From Pseudomonas frederiksbergensis (GTDB lineage: Bacteria > Pseudomonadota > Gammaproteobacteria > Pseudomonadales > Pseudomonadaceae): a stretch of DNA of 64,000 nt. The stretch's first letter is position 1. Every line of letters begins with the position of its first letter. The position numbers were made by a program, and so were the translations under genes. The notes under the pieces were generated by a model. That model searched no databases and had not been told where the DNA came from. It worked only from the letters and a program-made list of their open reading frames with translations. This document shows positions 44,961 through 54,341 of this stretch, in pieces. Where the stretch lies: NCBI RefSeq assembly GCF_000802155.2, contig NZ_JQGJ02000003.1, positions 496,001-560,000 of the forward strand, read 5' to 3'.

Positions 44961-46109
44961 TTACGCCAGCAGCGCCGGAAGCTGCTTGTTCAGCGCCAGT
45001 TTCTCCATCACAGCCGCCCCCGTCAGGGCGTAACCCAGCAAATTGCCTTGGGTATCGCGGCACAAGGCCTTGATGTCGGCGCCCTGCCCTTCGACGCTCC
45101 AGACGCCTTCGCTGCCCCGTGGCGGTGGCGAAACCACCAGTGGGCACACCGGCGTCTTGACGGTGATCGGCATGGCGCCATAGCTGACAGCGGTCGGGTT
45201 GCCGGCCAGGGTTTGAGCCAGGGCGCGGGCGCAACTCATCAGCGGCATGACGTAGAGCAGGTTCAAGCCATCGACCTCGGCGCAATCACCCAAGGCGTAG
45301 ATATTGGCGTGGGAAGTCTTCAGGTGACGATCGACCACCACGCCGCGGTTGACCAGCAGGCCGGCCGCGGCGGCCAGGTCGATGCGCGGGCGCAGGCCGA
45401 TGGCCGAGACCACCAGGTCGCAGGTAATCACTTGGCCATCCGACAGGTGCGCTTCCGATCCATCGCCCACCCGTTGCAGGCGATTGAGCACCGGCCCGAG
45501 GTGGAAACGCGCGCCGAGGCTTTCCAGCCCGGCCTGTACCGCTGCCGCGGCGGCAGGGTGCAACAGCGTCGGCATGACTTGTTCGCACGGGGCCACCAGC
45601 TCGACTTCATAGCCGCCGAGGATCAGGTCGTTGGCAAATTCGCAGCCGATCAGGCCGGCGCCGAGCAGCAGCACCCGGCGCTTGCCAGCGGCGGCGGCGC
45701 GAAAGCGGGCATAGTCTTCAAGGTCATTGATCGGGAAGATCAAGTCTGCGGCATCGCCTTGCACCGGCACACGTACGGTTTCAGCGCCCCAGGCCAGGAT
45801 CAGGTCGCGATAATTCACCGCCTCTTCGCCGATCCACAGGCGCTTGTGGCCCGGGTCGATGCCGCTGATGCGCGTGTGGGTGCGCACCTCAGCGTTCAGT
45901 TGGCCGGCCATCGCGCCGGGTTCGGCCATGCTCAGGCCATCGGCGTCTTTGTTCTTGCCAAAGCCGGTGGAGAGCATCGGTTTGGAGTAGGAGCGGCCGT
46001 CGTCCGCGGTAATAAGCAGCAACGGGGTTTCGCTGTCGAGCTTGCGAAATTCCCGGGCCAGGTTGTAACCGGCCAGGCCAGTACCGACGATAACGACAGG
46101 TGCGCTCAT
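44961..46109 (-). CDS. rubB: Rubredoxin-NAD+ reductase
   Basis: 382 residues with two dinucleotide-binding motifs: FAD site [17 protein letters not shown] at the N-terminus and NAD site [17 protein letters not shown] near residue 150, then the FAD-contacting [13 protein letters not shown]. It passes electrons from NADH to rubredoxin, encoded 23 bases upstream. In alkane degraders the pair feeds alkane hydroxylase; here, with no hydroxylase nearby, an oxidative-stress or general redox role is more likely. The 190-base gap before hupA is part of the hupA promoter region. Confidence 0.93.
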   Translation of the reverse strand: MSAPVVIVGTGLAGYNLAREFRKLDSETPLLLITADDGRSYSKPMLSTGFGKNKDADGLSMAEPGAMAGQLNAEVRTHTRISGIDPGHKRLWIGEEAVNYRDLILAWGAETVRVPVQGDAADLIFPINDLEDYARFRAAAAGKRRVLLLGAGLIGCEFANDLILGGYEVELVAPCEQVMPTLLHPAAAAAVQAGLESLGARFHLGPVLNRLQRVGDGSEAHLSDGQVITCDLVVSAIGLRPRIDLAAAAGLLVNRGVVVDRHLKTSHANIYALGDCAEVDGLNLLYVMPLMSCARALAQTLAGNPTAVSYGAMPITVKTPVCPLVVSPPPRGSEGVWSVEGQGADIKALCRDTQGNLLGYALTGAAVMEKLALNKQLPALLA

Positions 46110-46132
46110 GTTGCTCTCCGTTTATGAAACGA

Positions 46133-46300
46133 TCAGTTGATTTCGATCATTTCGAAATCCATCTTGCCGACGCCGCAGTCCGGGCACAGCCAGTCTTCCG
46201 GTACATCTTCCCAACGGGTGCCGGGCGCGATGCCATCGTCCGGCCAGCCATCGGCTTCGTTGTAGATCAGGCCACAGACGATACATTGCCACTTCTTCAT
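46133..46300 (-). CDS. rubA: Rubredoxin
   Basis: 55 residues from the ATG at 46300: [20 protein letters not shown], then the central [15 protein letters not shown] and the C-terminal [12 protein letters not shown]. Four iron ligands are visible as two C-x2-C pairs (Cys6/Cys9 and Cys39/Cys42), plus the aromatic residues of the rubredoxin core. It is a one-electron carrier for the reductase downstream. P. aeruginosa has two rubredoxin genes here; only one is present in this window. Confidence 0.96.
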   Translation of the reverse strand: MKKWQCIVCGLIYNEADGWPDDGIAPGTRWEDVPEDWLCPDCGVGKMDFEMIEIN

Positions 46301-46476
46301 TCCAATACTTCCTCAAGATGTCAGGCTTTGGCCGGTATTTTCCGGCTCAGGGCGGTTTTGTACTGATCGATCGCGACAGATGCAAGCGGCATCGGCGCGA
46401 CGGCGGGTTGGCTCGGCCAAAACCGCCGACCGGCATGGTAAGCTCGCGGCCTCATTTGCTGCCATTCAAGACCCCT

Positions 46477-47040
46477 GTGCCGCCGACAAATTCGATATTT
46501 CCTACACTTCAATGGCTGCCTCAACACCTGCTATCGCCCCGCCCGGATGCGTGCGTCATGGACTGGCTATTCGACGAAGGCTCCCTGACCCGGCGTCTGA
46601 CAGGCCTGTCGGATGATCACTTCAGCGTGACGCCGTTGTTCGAAGGCTGGCAGCCGTTGCGCGCCGACGAATGTGCTGCACTGGACCTGGCCGAGGGCAG
46701 CGAGGGTTGGGTGCGCGAAGTGTACTTGCGCGGCCACGGCGAGCCTTGGGTGTTTGCCCGCAGCGTGGCGGCGCGCAGCGCGTTGCAGGGCGACGGCTTG
46801 CAGATGGATGAACTGGGCAGCCGCTCGTTGGGCGAGCTGTTGTTTTGTGACCAGGCGTTCCAGCGTCGGGCGATCGAGGTCTGCCACTACCCGAGCCAAT
46901 GGCTGCCGCCGCAGGTTCGCAGCAACGCGTTATGGGGCCGTCGTTCTCGTTTCGACCGCGGTGCGTTGAGCGTGCTGGTGGCGGAAGTGTTCCTGCCCAG
47001 CCTGTGGACGGTCGCCCGCGCCTATTCGGAGAATTGCTGA
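46477..47040 (+). CDS. ubiC: Chorismate pyruvate-lyase UbiC
   Basis: 187 residues if started at GTG 46477 ([19 protein letters not shown]), which fits the family length; an ATG at 46435 would add 14 residues without similarity. Conserved blocks are [34 protein letters not shown] and [20 protein letters not shown]. It removes pyruvate from chorismate to give 4-hydroxybenzoate, the first committed step of ubiquinone synthesis. The stop codon overlaps the ubiA ATG by one base. The 176 bases upstream, shared with the divergent rubredoxin gene, hold the promoter. Confidence 0.93.
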   Translation: MPPTNSIFPTLQWLPQHLLSPRPDACVMDWLFDEGSLTRRLTGLSDDHFSVTPLFEGWQPLRADECAALDLAEGSEGWVREVYLRGHGEPWVFARSVAARSALQGDGLQMDELGSRSLGELLFCDQAFQRRAIEVCHYPSQWLPPQVRSNALWGRRSRFDRGALSVLVAEVFLPSLWTVARAYSENC

Positions 47041-47930
47041 TGTACGTGCAACTGCTCAAATCCTTGAACCGCCTCAATCCGCGGGCCTGGGACTTCGTGC
47101 AACTGACGCGCATGGACAAGCCCATCGGTATTTATCTACTGCTGTGGCCGACGTTATGGGCGCTGTGGATTGCCGGCGAAGGCTCGCCATCCGTGGCCAA
47201 CATCGTGATTTTTGTACTCGGCGTGGTGCTGACCCGCGCCGGCGGCTGCGTGATCAACGACTGGGCCGACCGCAAGGTCGACGGCCACGTCAAACGCACC
47301 GAGCAACGTCCACTGGTGAGCGGCAAGATCAGCTCGAAAGAGGCGCTGGTGTTCTTCGCCGTGCTGATGAGCGTGAGCTTCCTGCTAGTACTGTGCACCA
47401 ACGCGCCGACGATCCTGCTGTCCCTCGGCGGCCTGGCGCTGGCGTTCAGTTACCCGTTCATGAAGCGCTACACGTATTACCCGCAAGTGGTGCTGGGCGC
47501 GGCGTTTTCCTGGGGCATGCCGATGGCGTTTACCGCCGAAACCGGCCATCTCCCGGCGGCTGCATGGTTGTTGTACATCGCCAACCTGCTGTGGACGGTG
47601 GGCTATGACACCTACTACGCGATGACCGACCGGGACGATGACCTGAAGATCGGGGTGAAGTCCACGGCGATCCTGTTTGGCGATGCCGACCGGGTGATCA
47701 TCCTGACGTTGCAGGGCCTGGCCTTGGGCTGCCTGCTGTTGGCCGGGTCGAAATTCCAGCTGGGCGGCTGGTTCCACCTGGGGCTGCTGGCCGCCGCCGC
47801 GTGTTTCGCCTGGGAGTTCTGGTACACCCGTGGCAGGGACCGGATGCGCTGCTTCAAGGCGTTCCTGCACAACCATTGGGCCGGGTTGGCGATTTTCGTG
47901 GGGATTGTGTTGGATTACGGGTTGCGTTGA
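47040..47930 (+). CDS. ubiA: 4-hydroxybenzoate octaprenyl/nonaprenyltransferase UbiA
   Basis: 296 residues with about eight membrane helices. Both Asp-rich motifs of UbiA prenyltransferases are present: NDWADRKVD at residues 73-81, and DRDDD in [14 protein letters not shown]. It attaches the polyprenyl chain to 4-hydroxybenzoate at the inner membrane. It is coupled to ubiC through the TGATG overlap. Confidence 0.97.
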   Translation: MYVQLLKSLNRLNPRAWDFVQLTRMDKPIGIYLLLWPTLWALWIAGEGSPSVANIVIFVLGVVLTRAGGCVINDWADRKVDGHVKRTEQRPLVSGKISSKEALVFFAVLMSVSFLLVLCTNAPTILLSLGGLALAFSYPFMKRYTYYPQVVLGAAFSWGMPMAFTAETGHLPAAAWLLYIANLLWTVGYDTYYAMTDRDDDLKIGVKSTAILFGDADRVIILTLQGLALGCLLLAGSKFQLGGWFHLGLLAAAACFAWEFWYTRGRDRMRCFKAFLHNHWAGLAIFVGIVLDYGLR

Positions 47931-47960
47931 GTCAAGCCGATCCGGCGCAAACATGAACCT

Positions 47961-47988
47961 GTGGCGAGGGAGCTTGCTCCCTCGCCAC
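47961..47988. repeat. REP-type hairpin after ubiA
   Basis: GTGGCGAGGGA-gcttgc-TCCCTCGCCAC, an 11-bp perfect stem. It belongs to the same family as 52101-52132 and the inner part of 44329-44384. It lies between the convergent ends of ubiA and the small exported-protein gene and may end both transcripts. Confidence 0.7.
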
Positions 47989-48010
47989 GAAAAGCGGTTC
48001 GAGCAGTCAG

Positions 48011-48391
48011 TCAGGGCTTGGCGACATGCCAAACTTTACCCTTTTCGTCACCGGTCTTTTCACCCGCCTTCTTGTCGTCGATGTAGGTGTAAAGCGGCTT
48101 ACCCTTGTAGGCCCACTGTGACTTGTTATCGTCGCGGGTAATTACGGTCCAGTCACCGCTGGGCGTGGCGGTGCTGTCAGCCATGAGCGGCGGCCAGTTG
48201 GTTGCGCATTGGCCGTTGCACATCGATTTGTCGCCTGCATCCTTGTCGAACGTATACAGCGTCATGCCCTCATGCGTGGTCAGCACGCCATCCTTTGCCA
48301 TCGCCGGCTCGCCCGCCGCAAACGCCATCCCAGGCAATGCCAGCGCAGCCACCAGCCCCAGCACCTTGATGGATTGGGTGAAGTGATTCAT
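48011..48391 (-). CDS. Small secreted protein with Yx(F/W/Y)xxD repeats (COG4315-like)
   Basis: 126 residues with a Sec signal peptide (MNHFTQSIKVLGLVAALALP, cut near AFA-AG). Two related repeats, LYTFDKD and LYTYIDD, and the CNGQCATNWPPL segment match the COG4315 family. Members are often annotated as lipoproteins, but no lipobox Cys is present here, so it is probably periplasmic. Function unknown. It is divergent from phoB and shares the region with the Pho box, so phosphate control is possible. Confidence 0.75.
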   Translation of the reverse strand: MNHFTQSIKVLGLVAALALPGMAFAAGEPAMAKDGVLTTHEGMTLYTFDKDAGDKSMCNGQCATNWPPLMADSTATPSGDWTVITRDDNKSQWAYKGKPLYTYIDDKKAGEKTGDEKGKVWHVAKP

Positions 48392-48472
48392 GGAAACCTT
48401 CCTTTGTAGTTGTCAGGATTCGGACTGAAAAGCGTAGTCCAGGATCCCCTTTGCTGCCGCGCACAGAAATTT

Positions 48473-48490
48473 CTGTCACACGACTGCAAT
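48473..48490 (+). promoter_or_regulatory. Pho box upstream of phoB
   Basis: CTGTCAC-acga-CTGCAAT fits the 7-4-7 PhoB site (consensus CTGTCAT-N4-CTGTCAT). A TATCTA-like -10 follows about 9-10 bases downstream (near 48499). It is placed to autoactivate phoBR. Confidence 0.75.
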
Positions 48491-48543
48491 AATTCCGTTA
48501 TCTAATGCGGCGCAAGACAGTTAAATGACAAGAGGATTACCCC

Positions 48544-49233
48544 ATGGTTGGCAGGAGCATTCTGATCGTCGACGACGAGGCGCCCATTCGCGAGATGATC
48601 GCCGTTGCGTTGGAGATGGCCGGCTATGACTGCATGGAAGCAGAAAATTCTCAGCAGGCGCACGCCATCATAGTCGACCGCAAGCCTGACCTGATCCTGC
48701 TGGACTGGATGCTGCCGGGCACGTCTGGCATCGAGTTGGCGCGGCGCCTCAAGCGCGATGAGCTGACCGGCGACATTCCGATCATCATGCTCACCGCCAA
48801 GGGCGAAGAGGACAACAAGATCCAGGGCCTGGAAGTCGGCGCCGACGACTACATCACCAAGCCGTTCTCCCCACGGGAACTGGTGGCGCGTCTCAAGGCC
48901 GTACTGCGTCGTGCCGGACCGACCGACGGTGAAGCGCCCATCGAAGTCGGTGGCCTGCTGCTCGACCCGATCAGCCACCGCGTGACCATCGACGGCAAGC
49001 CCGCCGAGATGGGCCCGACCGAATATCGCCTGCTGCAATTCTTCATGACCCACCAAGAGCGCGCCTACACCCGCGGGCAACTGCTGGACCAAGTCTGGGG
49101 CGGCAACGTGTATGTCGAGGAGCGCACCGTGGACGTGCACATCCGGCGCCTGCGCAAGGCCCTCGGCGATGCCTACGAGAATCTGGTACAAACCGTGCGC
49201 GGCACCGGTTATCGTTTCTCGACAAAGGCCTGA
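48544..49233 (+). CDS. phoB: PhoB, phosphate-starvation response regulator
   Basis: 229 residues. The receiver domain has the acidic pair D10/D11, phospho-acceptor Asp54 ([10 protein letters not shown]), MLTAKGE and YITKPFSP; the OmpR-type winged helix ends with [16 protein letters not shown] and VRGTGYRFS. PhoB-P binds Pho boxes and recruits RNA polymerase. Pho boxes are visible here upstream of phoB, pstS and pstC. Confidence 0.98.
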   Translation: MVGRSILIVDDEAPIREMIAVALEMAGYDCMEAENSQQAHAIIVDRKPDLILLDWMLPGTSGIELARRLKRDELTGDIPIIMLTAKGEEDNKIQGLEVGADDYITKPFSPRELVARLKAVLRRAGPTDGEAPIEVGGLLLDPISHRVTIDGKPAEMGPTEYRLLQFFMTHQERAYTRGQLLDQVWGGNVYVEERTVDVHIRRLRKALGDAYENLVQTVRGTGYRFSTKA

Positions 49234-49278
49234 TACGAGCCCTTACCGCCCGACAAGCTGACAAGGACGCGCGTTCAC

Positions 49279-50601
49279 GTGAATCAAAACTGGCATGGCA
49301 CCCTCATCCGCCATATGTTGTTGCTGGTTACCGGATGCCTGCTGATCGGCCTGATCAGCGGGTATTACGGCTGGAGCCTGGCCGTGGGGCTGGCGCTTTA
49401 CCTGGCCTGGACTCTCAAGCAATTGCTGCGCCTGCATGAGTGGCTGCGCCTGCACCAACCCGACGAAGCGCCGCCCGACGGCTACGGCCTGTGGGGCGAG
49501 GTGTTCGACAGCATCTATCACTTGCAACGGCGCGACCAGCGCGTTCGGGGCCGCCTGCAGGCGGTGATCGACCGCGTCCAGGAATCCACGGCCGCGCTGA
49601 AAGACGCAGTGATCATGCTCGACAGCGAAGGCAACCTGGAATGGTGGAACCGCGCCGCCGAAACCCTGCTGGGCCTCAAGACGCCCCAGGACAGCGGCCA
49701 ACCGGTGACCAACCTGGTGCGCCACCCGCGCTTCAAGGAATATTTCGAGCAGGACAATTACGCCGAACCCCTGGAAATCCCCTCGCCGACCAATGATCGG
49801 CTGCGCATCCAGCTCTACATCACCCGCTACGGCAACAACGAGCATTTGATGCTGGTGCGCGACGTGACGCGCATCCACCAATTGGAACAAATGCGTAAAG
49901 ACTTCGTCGCCAACGTTTCCCATGAGCTGCGTACGCCGCTGACGGTGATCTGCGGTTACCTGGAAACCCTGCTCGACAATGTCGAGGAGGTGAACCCGCG
50001 CTGGAGCCGGGCCCTGCAGCAGATGCAGCAGCAAGGCGGGCGCATGCAGACCTTGCTCAACGATCTGCTGCTGCTGGCGAAACTGGAAGCCACCGATTAC
50101 CCGTCGGACAACCAGCCCGTGCCGATCGACGAACTCCTGCAGATCATCGTCGAAGATGCACAGGAACTGTCCGGCCCCAAGCAACAAGCCATTACGCTCG
50201 AAGCCGACCCGGCCATCCAGCTCAAGGGCAGCGAGGCGGAACTGCGCAGCGCGTTTTCCAACCTGGTGTTCAACGCGGTCAAGTACACGCCGGAACAGGG
50301 AAGAATTCACGTCCGCTGGTGGGGCGATGAACAAGGCGCGCACCTGAGCGTGCGCGATTCGGGCATCGGTATCGACAGCAAGCACCTGCCGCGCCTGACC
50401 GAACGCTTCTACCGGGTCGACTCCAGCCGCAACTCCAACACTGGCGGCACCGGGCTCGGATTGGCCATCGTCAAACACGTCCTGCTGCGCCACCGCGCAC
50501 GCATGGAAATCAGCAGCGTGCCCGGCCACGGCAGCACGTTCACCTGCCATTTCGCCCCGGCGCAGGTGGTTCGCGCACGCGTTTCGAATCGCGACGAGTG
50601 A
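49279..50601 (+). CDS. phoR: PhoR, phosphate-sensing histidine kinase
   Basis: 440 residues from GTG 49279. Two N-terminal membrane helices (about 11-45), a PAS domain (about 95-195, AVIMLDSEGNLEWWN), HisKA with His215 in FVANVSHELRTPLTVI, and the ATPase domain with NLVFNAVKYTPEQG, DSGIGID and GTGLGLAIV. There is no sizeable periplasmic domain: phosphate is sensed through PstSCAB and PhoU. It follows phoB by 45 bases. Confidence 0.97.
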   Translation: MNQNWHGTLIRHMLLLVTGCLLIGLISGYYGWSLAVGLALYLAWTLKQLLRLHEWLRLHQPDEAPPDGYGLWGEVFDSIYHLQRRDQRVRGRLQAVIDRVQESTAALKDAVIMLDSEGNLEWWNRAAETLLGLKTPQDSGQPVTNLVRHPRFKEYFEQDNYAEPLEIPSPTNDRLRIQLYITRYGNNEHLMLVRDVTRIHQLEQMRKDFVANVSHELRTPLTVICGYLETLLDNVEEVNPRWSRALQQMQQQGGRMQTLLNDLLLLAKLEATDYPSDNQPVPIDELLQIIVEDAQELSGPKQQAITLEADPAIQLKGSEAELRSAFSNLVFNAVKYTPEQGRIHVRWWGDEQGAHLSVRDSGIGIDSKHLPRLTERFYRVDSSRNSNTGGTGLGLAIVKHVLLRHRARMEISSVPGHGSTFTCHFAPAQVVRARVSNRDE

Positions 50602-50724
50602 TGCCGACCAGCTCTTGCCACTAGGCAATCGCCAAGTCAGCCGCTACATTGGCTGACTTGCGCCTGCCTCTTCAGGCGCTGATTTCCTTCTCATACCAAC
50701 ATACGGAACCTGCAAAACTCCATC

Positions 50725-52065
50725 ATGGACCCTTCCCCTGGTTTGTCCCTCGTCTCACTCTTCGCCGAATTCGGCATGATTCTTTTTGCTCTGGTCCTGG
50801 TCCTGCTCAACGGTTTTTTCGTTGCGGCCGAATTCGCCATGGTCAAGCTACGCTCGACCCGGGTCGAGGCCATCGCCGAGCAGCACGGCTGGCGCGGGCA
50901 TATCCTGCGCACCGTCCACAGCCAGCTCGACGCGTACCTTTCGGCCTGCCAGCTGGGCATCACCCTGGCGTCCCTGGGCCTGGGCTGGGTCGGTGAGCCG
51001 GCGTTCGCCCATATCCTCGAACCGCTCCTGGGCGCGATCGGTGTCGAATCGCCGGAAGTGATCAAGGGCGTGTCGTTCTTCACCGCGTTCTTCATCATTT
51101 CGTACCTGCACATCGTGGTCGGTGAGCTGGCGCCCAAATCCTGGGCGATCCGCAAACCCGAACTGCTGTCGCTATGGACGGCTGCGCCGCTCTATCTGTT
51201 CTATTGGGCCATGTACCCGGCGATCTACCTGCTCAACGCCAGCGCCAACGCTATCCTGCGCATTGCCGGCCAAGGCGAGCCCGGCCCGCATCACGAGCAC
51301 CATTACAGCCGCGAAGAACTGAAACTGATCCTGCACTCCAGCCGTGGCCAGGATCCGAGCGACCAAGGCATGCGCGTGCTGGCCTCCGCCGTGGAAATGG
51401 GCGAGCTGGAAGTGGTGGACTGGGCCAATTCCCGGGAAGACCTGGTGACGCTGGAGTTCAACGCGCCGCTCAAGGAAATCCTGGCGATGTTCCGTCGCCA
51501 CAAATTCAGCCGTTACCCGGTGTACGACAGCGAGCGCCAGGAGTTCGTCGGCCTGCTGCACATCAAGGATCTGTTGCTGGAACTGGCGGCGCTGGATCAC
51601 ATTCCCGAGTCGTTCAACCTGGCCGAACTGACCCGGCCACTGGAGCGCGTGTCGCGGCACATGCCGCTGTCGCAGTTGCTGGAGCAGTTCCGCAAGGGTG
51701 GCTCGCACTTCGCCCTGGTCGAGGAAGCCGACGGCAACATCATCGGCTACCTGACCATGGAAGACGTGCTGGAAGTGCTGGTAGGCGACATCCAGGACGA
51801 ACACCGCAAGGCCGAACGCGGCATCCTGGCCTACCAGCCGGGCAAGCTGCTGGTACGCGGCGACACGCCGCTGTTCAAGGTGGAGCGCCTGCTGGGGATC
51901 GACCTGGACCACATCGAAGCCGAAACCCTGGCCGGGCTGGTCTATGAAACCCTCAAGCGCGTGCCGGAAGAGGAGGAAGTGCTGGAAGTCGAAGGCCTGC
52001 GCATCATCATCAAGAAGATGAAGGGTCCGAAGATCATCCTGGCGAAGGTGTTGATGCTCGATTGA
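50725..52065 (+). CDS. CNNM/CorC (HlyC) family membrane protein with CBS pair
   Basis: 446 residues. The CNNM membrane domain (about 10-200) has LFALVLVLLNGFFVAAEFAMVKLRSTR and YLHIVVGELAPKSWAI. Two CBS domains follow (about 215-340, ending NIIGYLTMEDVLEVLVGDIQDE), then a C-terminal CorC_HlyC domain. Family members are linked to Mg2+/Co2+ or other cation efflux; the hemolysin name is historical. It sits after phoR in the conserved Pseudomonas order but has its own 120-base upstream gap. Confidence 0.88.
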   Translation: MDPSPGLSLVSLFAEFGMILFALVLVLLNGFFVAAEFAMVKLRSTRVEAIAEQHGWRGHILRTVHSQLDAYLSACQLGITLASLGLGWVGEPAFAHILEPLLGAIGVESPEVIKGVSFFTAFFIISYLHIVVGELAPKSWAIRKPELLSLWTAAPLYLFYWAMYPAIYLLNASANAILRIAGQGEPGPHHEHHYSREELKLILHSSRGQDPSDQGMRVLASAVEMGELEVVDWANSREDLVTLEFNAPLKEILAMFRRHKFSRYPVYDSERQEFVGLLHIKDLLLELAALDHIPESFNLAELTRPLERVSRHMPLSQLLEQFRKGGSHFALVEEADGNIIGYLTMEDVLEVLVGDIQDEHRKAERGILAYQPGKLLVRGDTPLFKVERLLGIDLDHIEAETLAGLVYETLKRVPEEEEVLEVEGLRIIIKKMKGPKIILAKVLMLD

Positions 52066-52100
52066 GTGTCAACTCGCGCGCAAGTTGAAGGCATAACCCA

Positions 52101-52132
52101 TTGTGGCGAGGGACCTTGCTCCCTCGCCACAA
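52101..52132. repeat. REP-type hairpin between convergent genes
   Basis: TTGTGGCGAGGGA-ccttgc-TCCCTCGCCACAA forms a 13-bp perfect stem. It lies between the ends of the CNNM/CorC gene and the M23-like gene, and likely acts as a shared terminator or REP. Confidence 0.7.
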
Positions 52133-52157
52133 AAAGCCCTCCGAATCTCCAGTGCTA

Positions 52158-53054
52158 CTACTGCTTGCCCACTGCAAAGTTGGGCAAGTCGCCCACCGGC
52201 TGGTTGAACTGGTAGGGAATCGACACCAGCCCCAGCCCGGTATTGCGCTGCACCACGAAGTGCAAGTGCGGGCCGGAGCTGTTGCCGGTGTTGCCCGACA
52301 GCGCCAGCGGCGTACCCACCGACACCCGCTGCCCTTCCCGTACGCTCACCGAGCCCTTTTGCAGATGCAGGTACACGCCCATGGTCCCGTCATCGTGCAG
52401 CACGCGCACGAAGTTGCCGGAAGGGTCGGTGCCGCGCCCGGTCTGCTCGTTTTCGGTCTTGATGACCACGCCCCCCCGCGCGGCGATGATCGGCGTGCCT
52501 ACAGGCATGGCGATGTCCATGGCGTAGCGGTTCTTCGGACCGTAGTGGCTGTATTGGCCGTTGGCACCCTGGCTCAGCCGAAACGGCCCACCGCGCCACG
52601 GCAGTGGGTAGCGATACGCCTGCGCCGTGCCTGCGGGGTCGCCCAGGGAATACTCGAACCGCGGGGTATACACCAGCGGCCTGCCGGGCCGGGTAGCCGT
52701 GAGCAGCGCCAGGCGCAGGTTGCTGCGCGCTGGCATTACTCGGCGAATCGGCCGGCTCGGCGCGCCGCTCACATTGCGCAGCCCAGCGAAACTCAGCTCG
52801 ATCTCCACGGGCGCATACAGGTCGTTGCGTACATAAACCGCGTCCGCGCCCTTCTGCTTCCGGATGTCGAGATACACCTGCCGCTCGAGGCGCTCGACCA
52901 TGCGATCGCGGAACACGAACACCTGGGCGCCTTTGCTGGGGCGGTCACTATAGGACACCACGCCATTGGCATCGGTGGATTTGTAGATGGTCATGGCCAG
53001 GGCCGGGGTGGCGGCCAGGACAAGACCACAGGCGAACAGCAACGGCACGAGCAT
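52158..53054 (-). CDS. Exported M23-like (LytM-type) protein with DUF4124 N-terminus
   Basis: 298 residues if started at ATG 53054 (MLVPLLFACGLVLAATPALA, a signal peptide); a TTG at 53087 would add 11 residues. The N-terminal DUF4124 segment is TIYKSTDANGVVSYSDRPSK. The C-terminal LytM/M23 domain has AMDIAMPVGTPI and GPHLHFVV. The usual HxGxD zinc motif reads RYAMD, so the first His ligand is missing while Asp and the HLH are kept. Such domains can be inactive activators of amidases, as in EnvC and NlpD, or use another ligand. It acts in the periplasm; its substrate is not evident. Confidence 0.82.
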   Translation of the reverse strand: MLVPLLFACGLVLAATPALAMTIYKSTDANGVVSYSDRPSKGAQVFVFRDRMVERLERQVYLDIRKQKGADAVYVRNDLYAPVEIELSFAGLRNVSGAPSRPIRRVMPARSNLRLALLTATRPGRPLVYTPRFEYSLGDPAGTAQAYRYPLPWRGGPFRLSQGANGQYSHYGPKNRYAMDIAMPVGTPIIAARGGVVIKTENEQTGRGTDPSGNFVRVLHDDGTMGVYLHLQKGSVSVREGQRVSVGTPLALSGNTGNSSGPHLHFVVQRNTGLGLVSIPYQFNQPVGDLPNFAVGKQ

Positions 53055-53170
53055 GGGCAAGAATTCTGTCGAAATGAAGGCCTGCAAAGCAGCCTAGCAG
53101 CTGGGATGGACCAGCGTAGTCGACGGATGTTTCAAAATTGGATCGCAGAGGGCGTTAGATCGGATGGCCT

Positions 53171-53192
53171 CATCGCGAGCAAGCTCGCGATG
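53171..53192. repeat. Short palindrome between M23-like and response-regulator genes
   Basis: CATCGCGAGCAAGCTCGCGATG, a 10-bp self-complementary stem with a 2-base centre. Its GCGAGCAAGC core is like other REP sequences in the window. It is downstream of the response-regulator gene on the minus strand and may end its transcript. Confidence 0.55.
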
Positions 53193-53215
53193 TCGGACTG
53201 AAGCGCGCCGCCGGA

Positions 53216-54175
53216 TCAGGCGCCCGGTACGAAGTGCTTCTGCGCAGTGCCGCGGGCGATCAGGCGGGAGATGTAGTCGAGTTTCTGTGGGTCTTTGTCG
53301 ACGAAGCGGAAGGTCAGTTGCAGCCATTCGCTGTCCGGCGTCTGCTCGTGGGCGACGATGGCGTGGAGGTAGCCGTTCAGACGAGCGGTCTCGGCGTTGT
53401 CGCCCTGCTCCATGTCCAGCACCGAGCTTTCCAGCACTTGTGGCAGGGTGTCGGTGCGCTTGACCACCAACAGCGCTTCCTTGAGGCTCAGGGCCTTGAT
53501 CACGCATTGCTGGGTGCCGCTGGACAGGCGCAGCTGGCCTTGCCCGCGATTGCTGGTCGGCGCGGACGCGGCAGGTGCCTTGACGGGCGGGCTGTTGAGC
53601 AGACCACGGGCCGGGGCGGCAGCCGCAGCGGGCGCAGGCGCAGCGGCCGGGGCGGCGGGCTTGGCGAACGGGTTCGCTGCGGGCGCTGAAGCGGCAGCCG
53701 GAGCAGCCTTGCCACCGGTCAGGGCGCTGAGGGAGTCATTGCCAAACGCCGAGTTCATCTTGGTCGGGGCGCTGTTCATCAACGTGTCGAGCTTGCCGAC
53801 CTTGTTCAGGGCCTGCTTGACCTTGGTCAGCAGTTGCTCGTTGGTGAAGGGTTTGCTGACATAGCCGGACACGCCGGCCTGGATCGCCTGGACCACGTTT
53901 TCCTTGTCGCCACGGCTGGTGACCATCACGAACGGCATGCCCTTGAGGTTGTCCTGCTGGCGGCACCAGGTCAACAGTTCCAGGCCGGACATCTCCGGCA
54001 TTTCCCAGTCGCACAGCACCAGGTCGAACGCTTCACGGGCCAGCAGGGCCTGGGCTTTCTTGCCGTTCACCGCGTCTTCGATGCGGATACCTGGGAAGTA
54101 GTTGCGCAGGCACTTCTTCACCAAGTCACGAATGAACGAAGCATCGTCCACGACCAACACACTGACCTTACTCAT
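53216..54175 (-). CDS. Response regulator with Ala/Pro-rich linker and C-terminal domain of unknown type
   Basis: 319 residues. N-terminal receiver domain (1-125) with D10/D11, phospho-acceptor Asp56 (LVLCDWEMPEMSG), VMVTSRGD and YVSKPF. A low-complexity Ala/Pro linker (about 155-205) leads to a C-terminal domain (about 215-319; GTQQCVIKALSLKEALLVVKR, then WLQLTFRFVDKDPQKLDYISRLI) that looks PilZ-like, though I am not certain. No histidine kinase or DNA-binding domain is nearby, so the output may be protein-protein or c-di-GMP related. An orthologue lies next to phoU in other pseudomonads. Confidence 0.78.
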   Translation of the reverse strand: MSKVSVLVVDDASFIRDLVKKCLRNYFPGIRIEDAVNGKKAQALLAREAFDLVLCDWEMPEMSGLELLTWCRQQDNLKGMPFVMVTSRGDKENVVQAIQAGVSGYVSKPFTNEQLLTKVKQALNKVGKLDTLMNSAPTKMNSAFGNDSLSALTGGKAAPAAASAPAANPFAKPAAPAAAPAPAAAAAPARGLLNSPPVKAPAASAPTSNRGQGQLRLSSGTQQCVIKALSLKEALLVVKRTDTLPQVLESSVLDMEQGDNAETARLNGYLHAIVAHEQTPDSEWLQLTFRFVDKDPQKLDYISRLIARGTAQKHFVPGA

Positions 54176-54296
54176 CCAGATACACCTCTAAAAAATCCCG
54201 GCAAGCATACCGCCTTACTGATGGCACATTGCCAAAAACCTTCAGTCACGCCGGGACTTTTCGTTCGCGGGGTGCTGCTTTCGGTTAAAAAAACCG

Positions 54297-54325
54297 CAAA
54301 AAAAAGCCCGACCAGAAGGCCGGGC
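54297..54325 (-). terminator. Intrinsic terminator of the pst-phoU operon
   Basis: On the minus strand GCCCGGCC-ttct-GGTCGGGC is followed by a run of T residues (A-run at 54297-54305 on the plus strand). It is 17 bases past the phoU stop codon and fits a strong Rho-independent terminator. Confidence 0.88.
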
Positions 54326-54341
54326 GCTTTTCTTGGCAATC

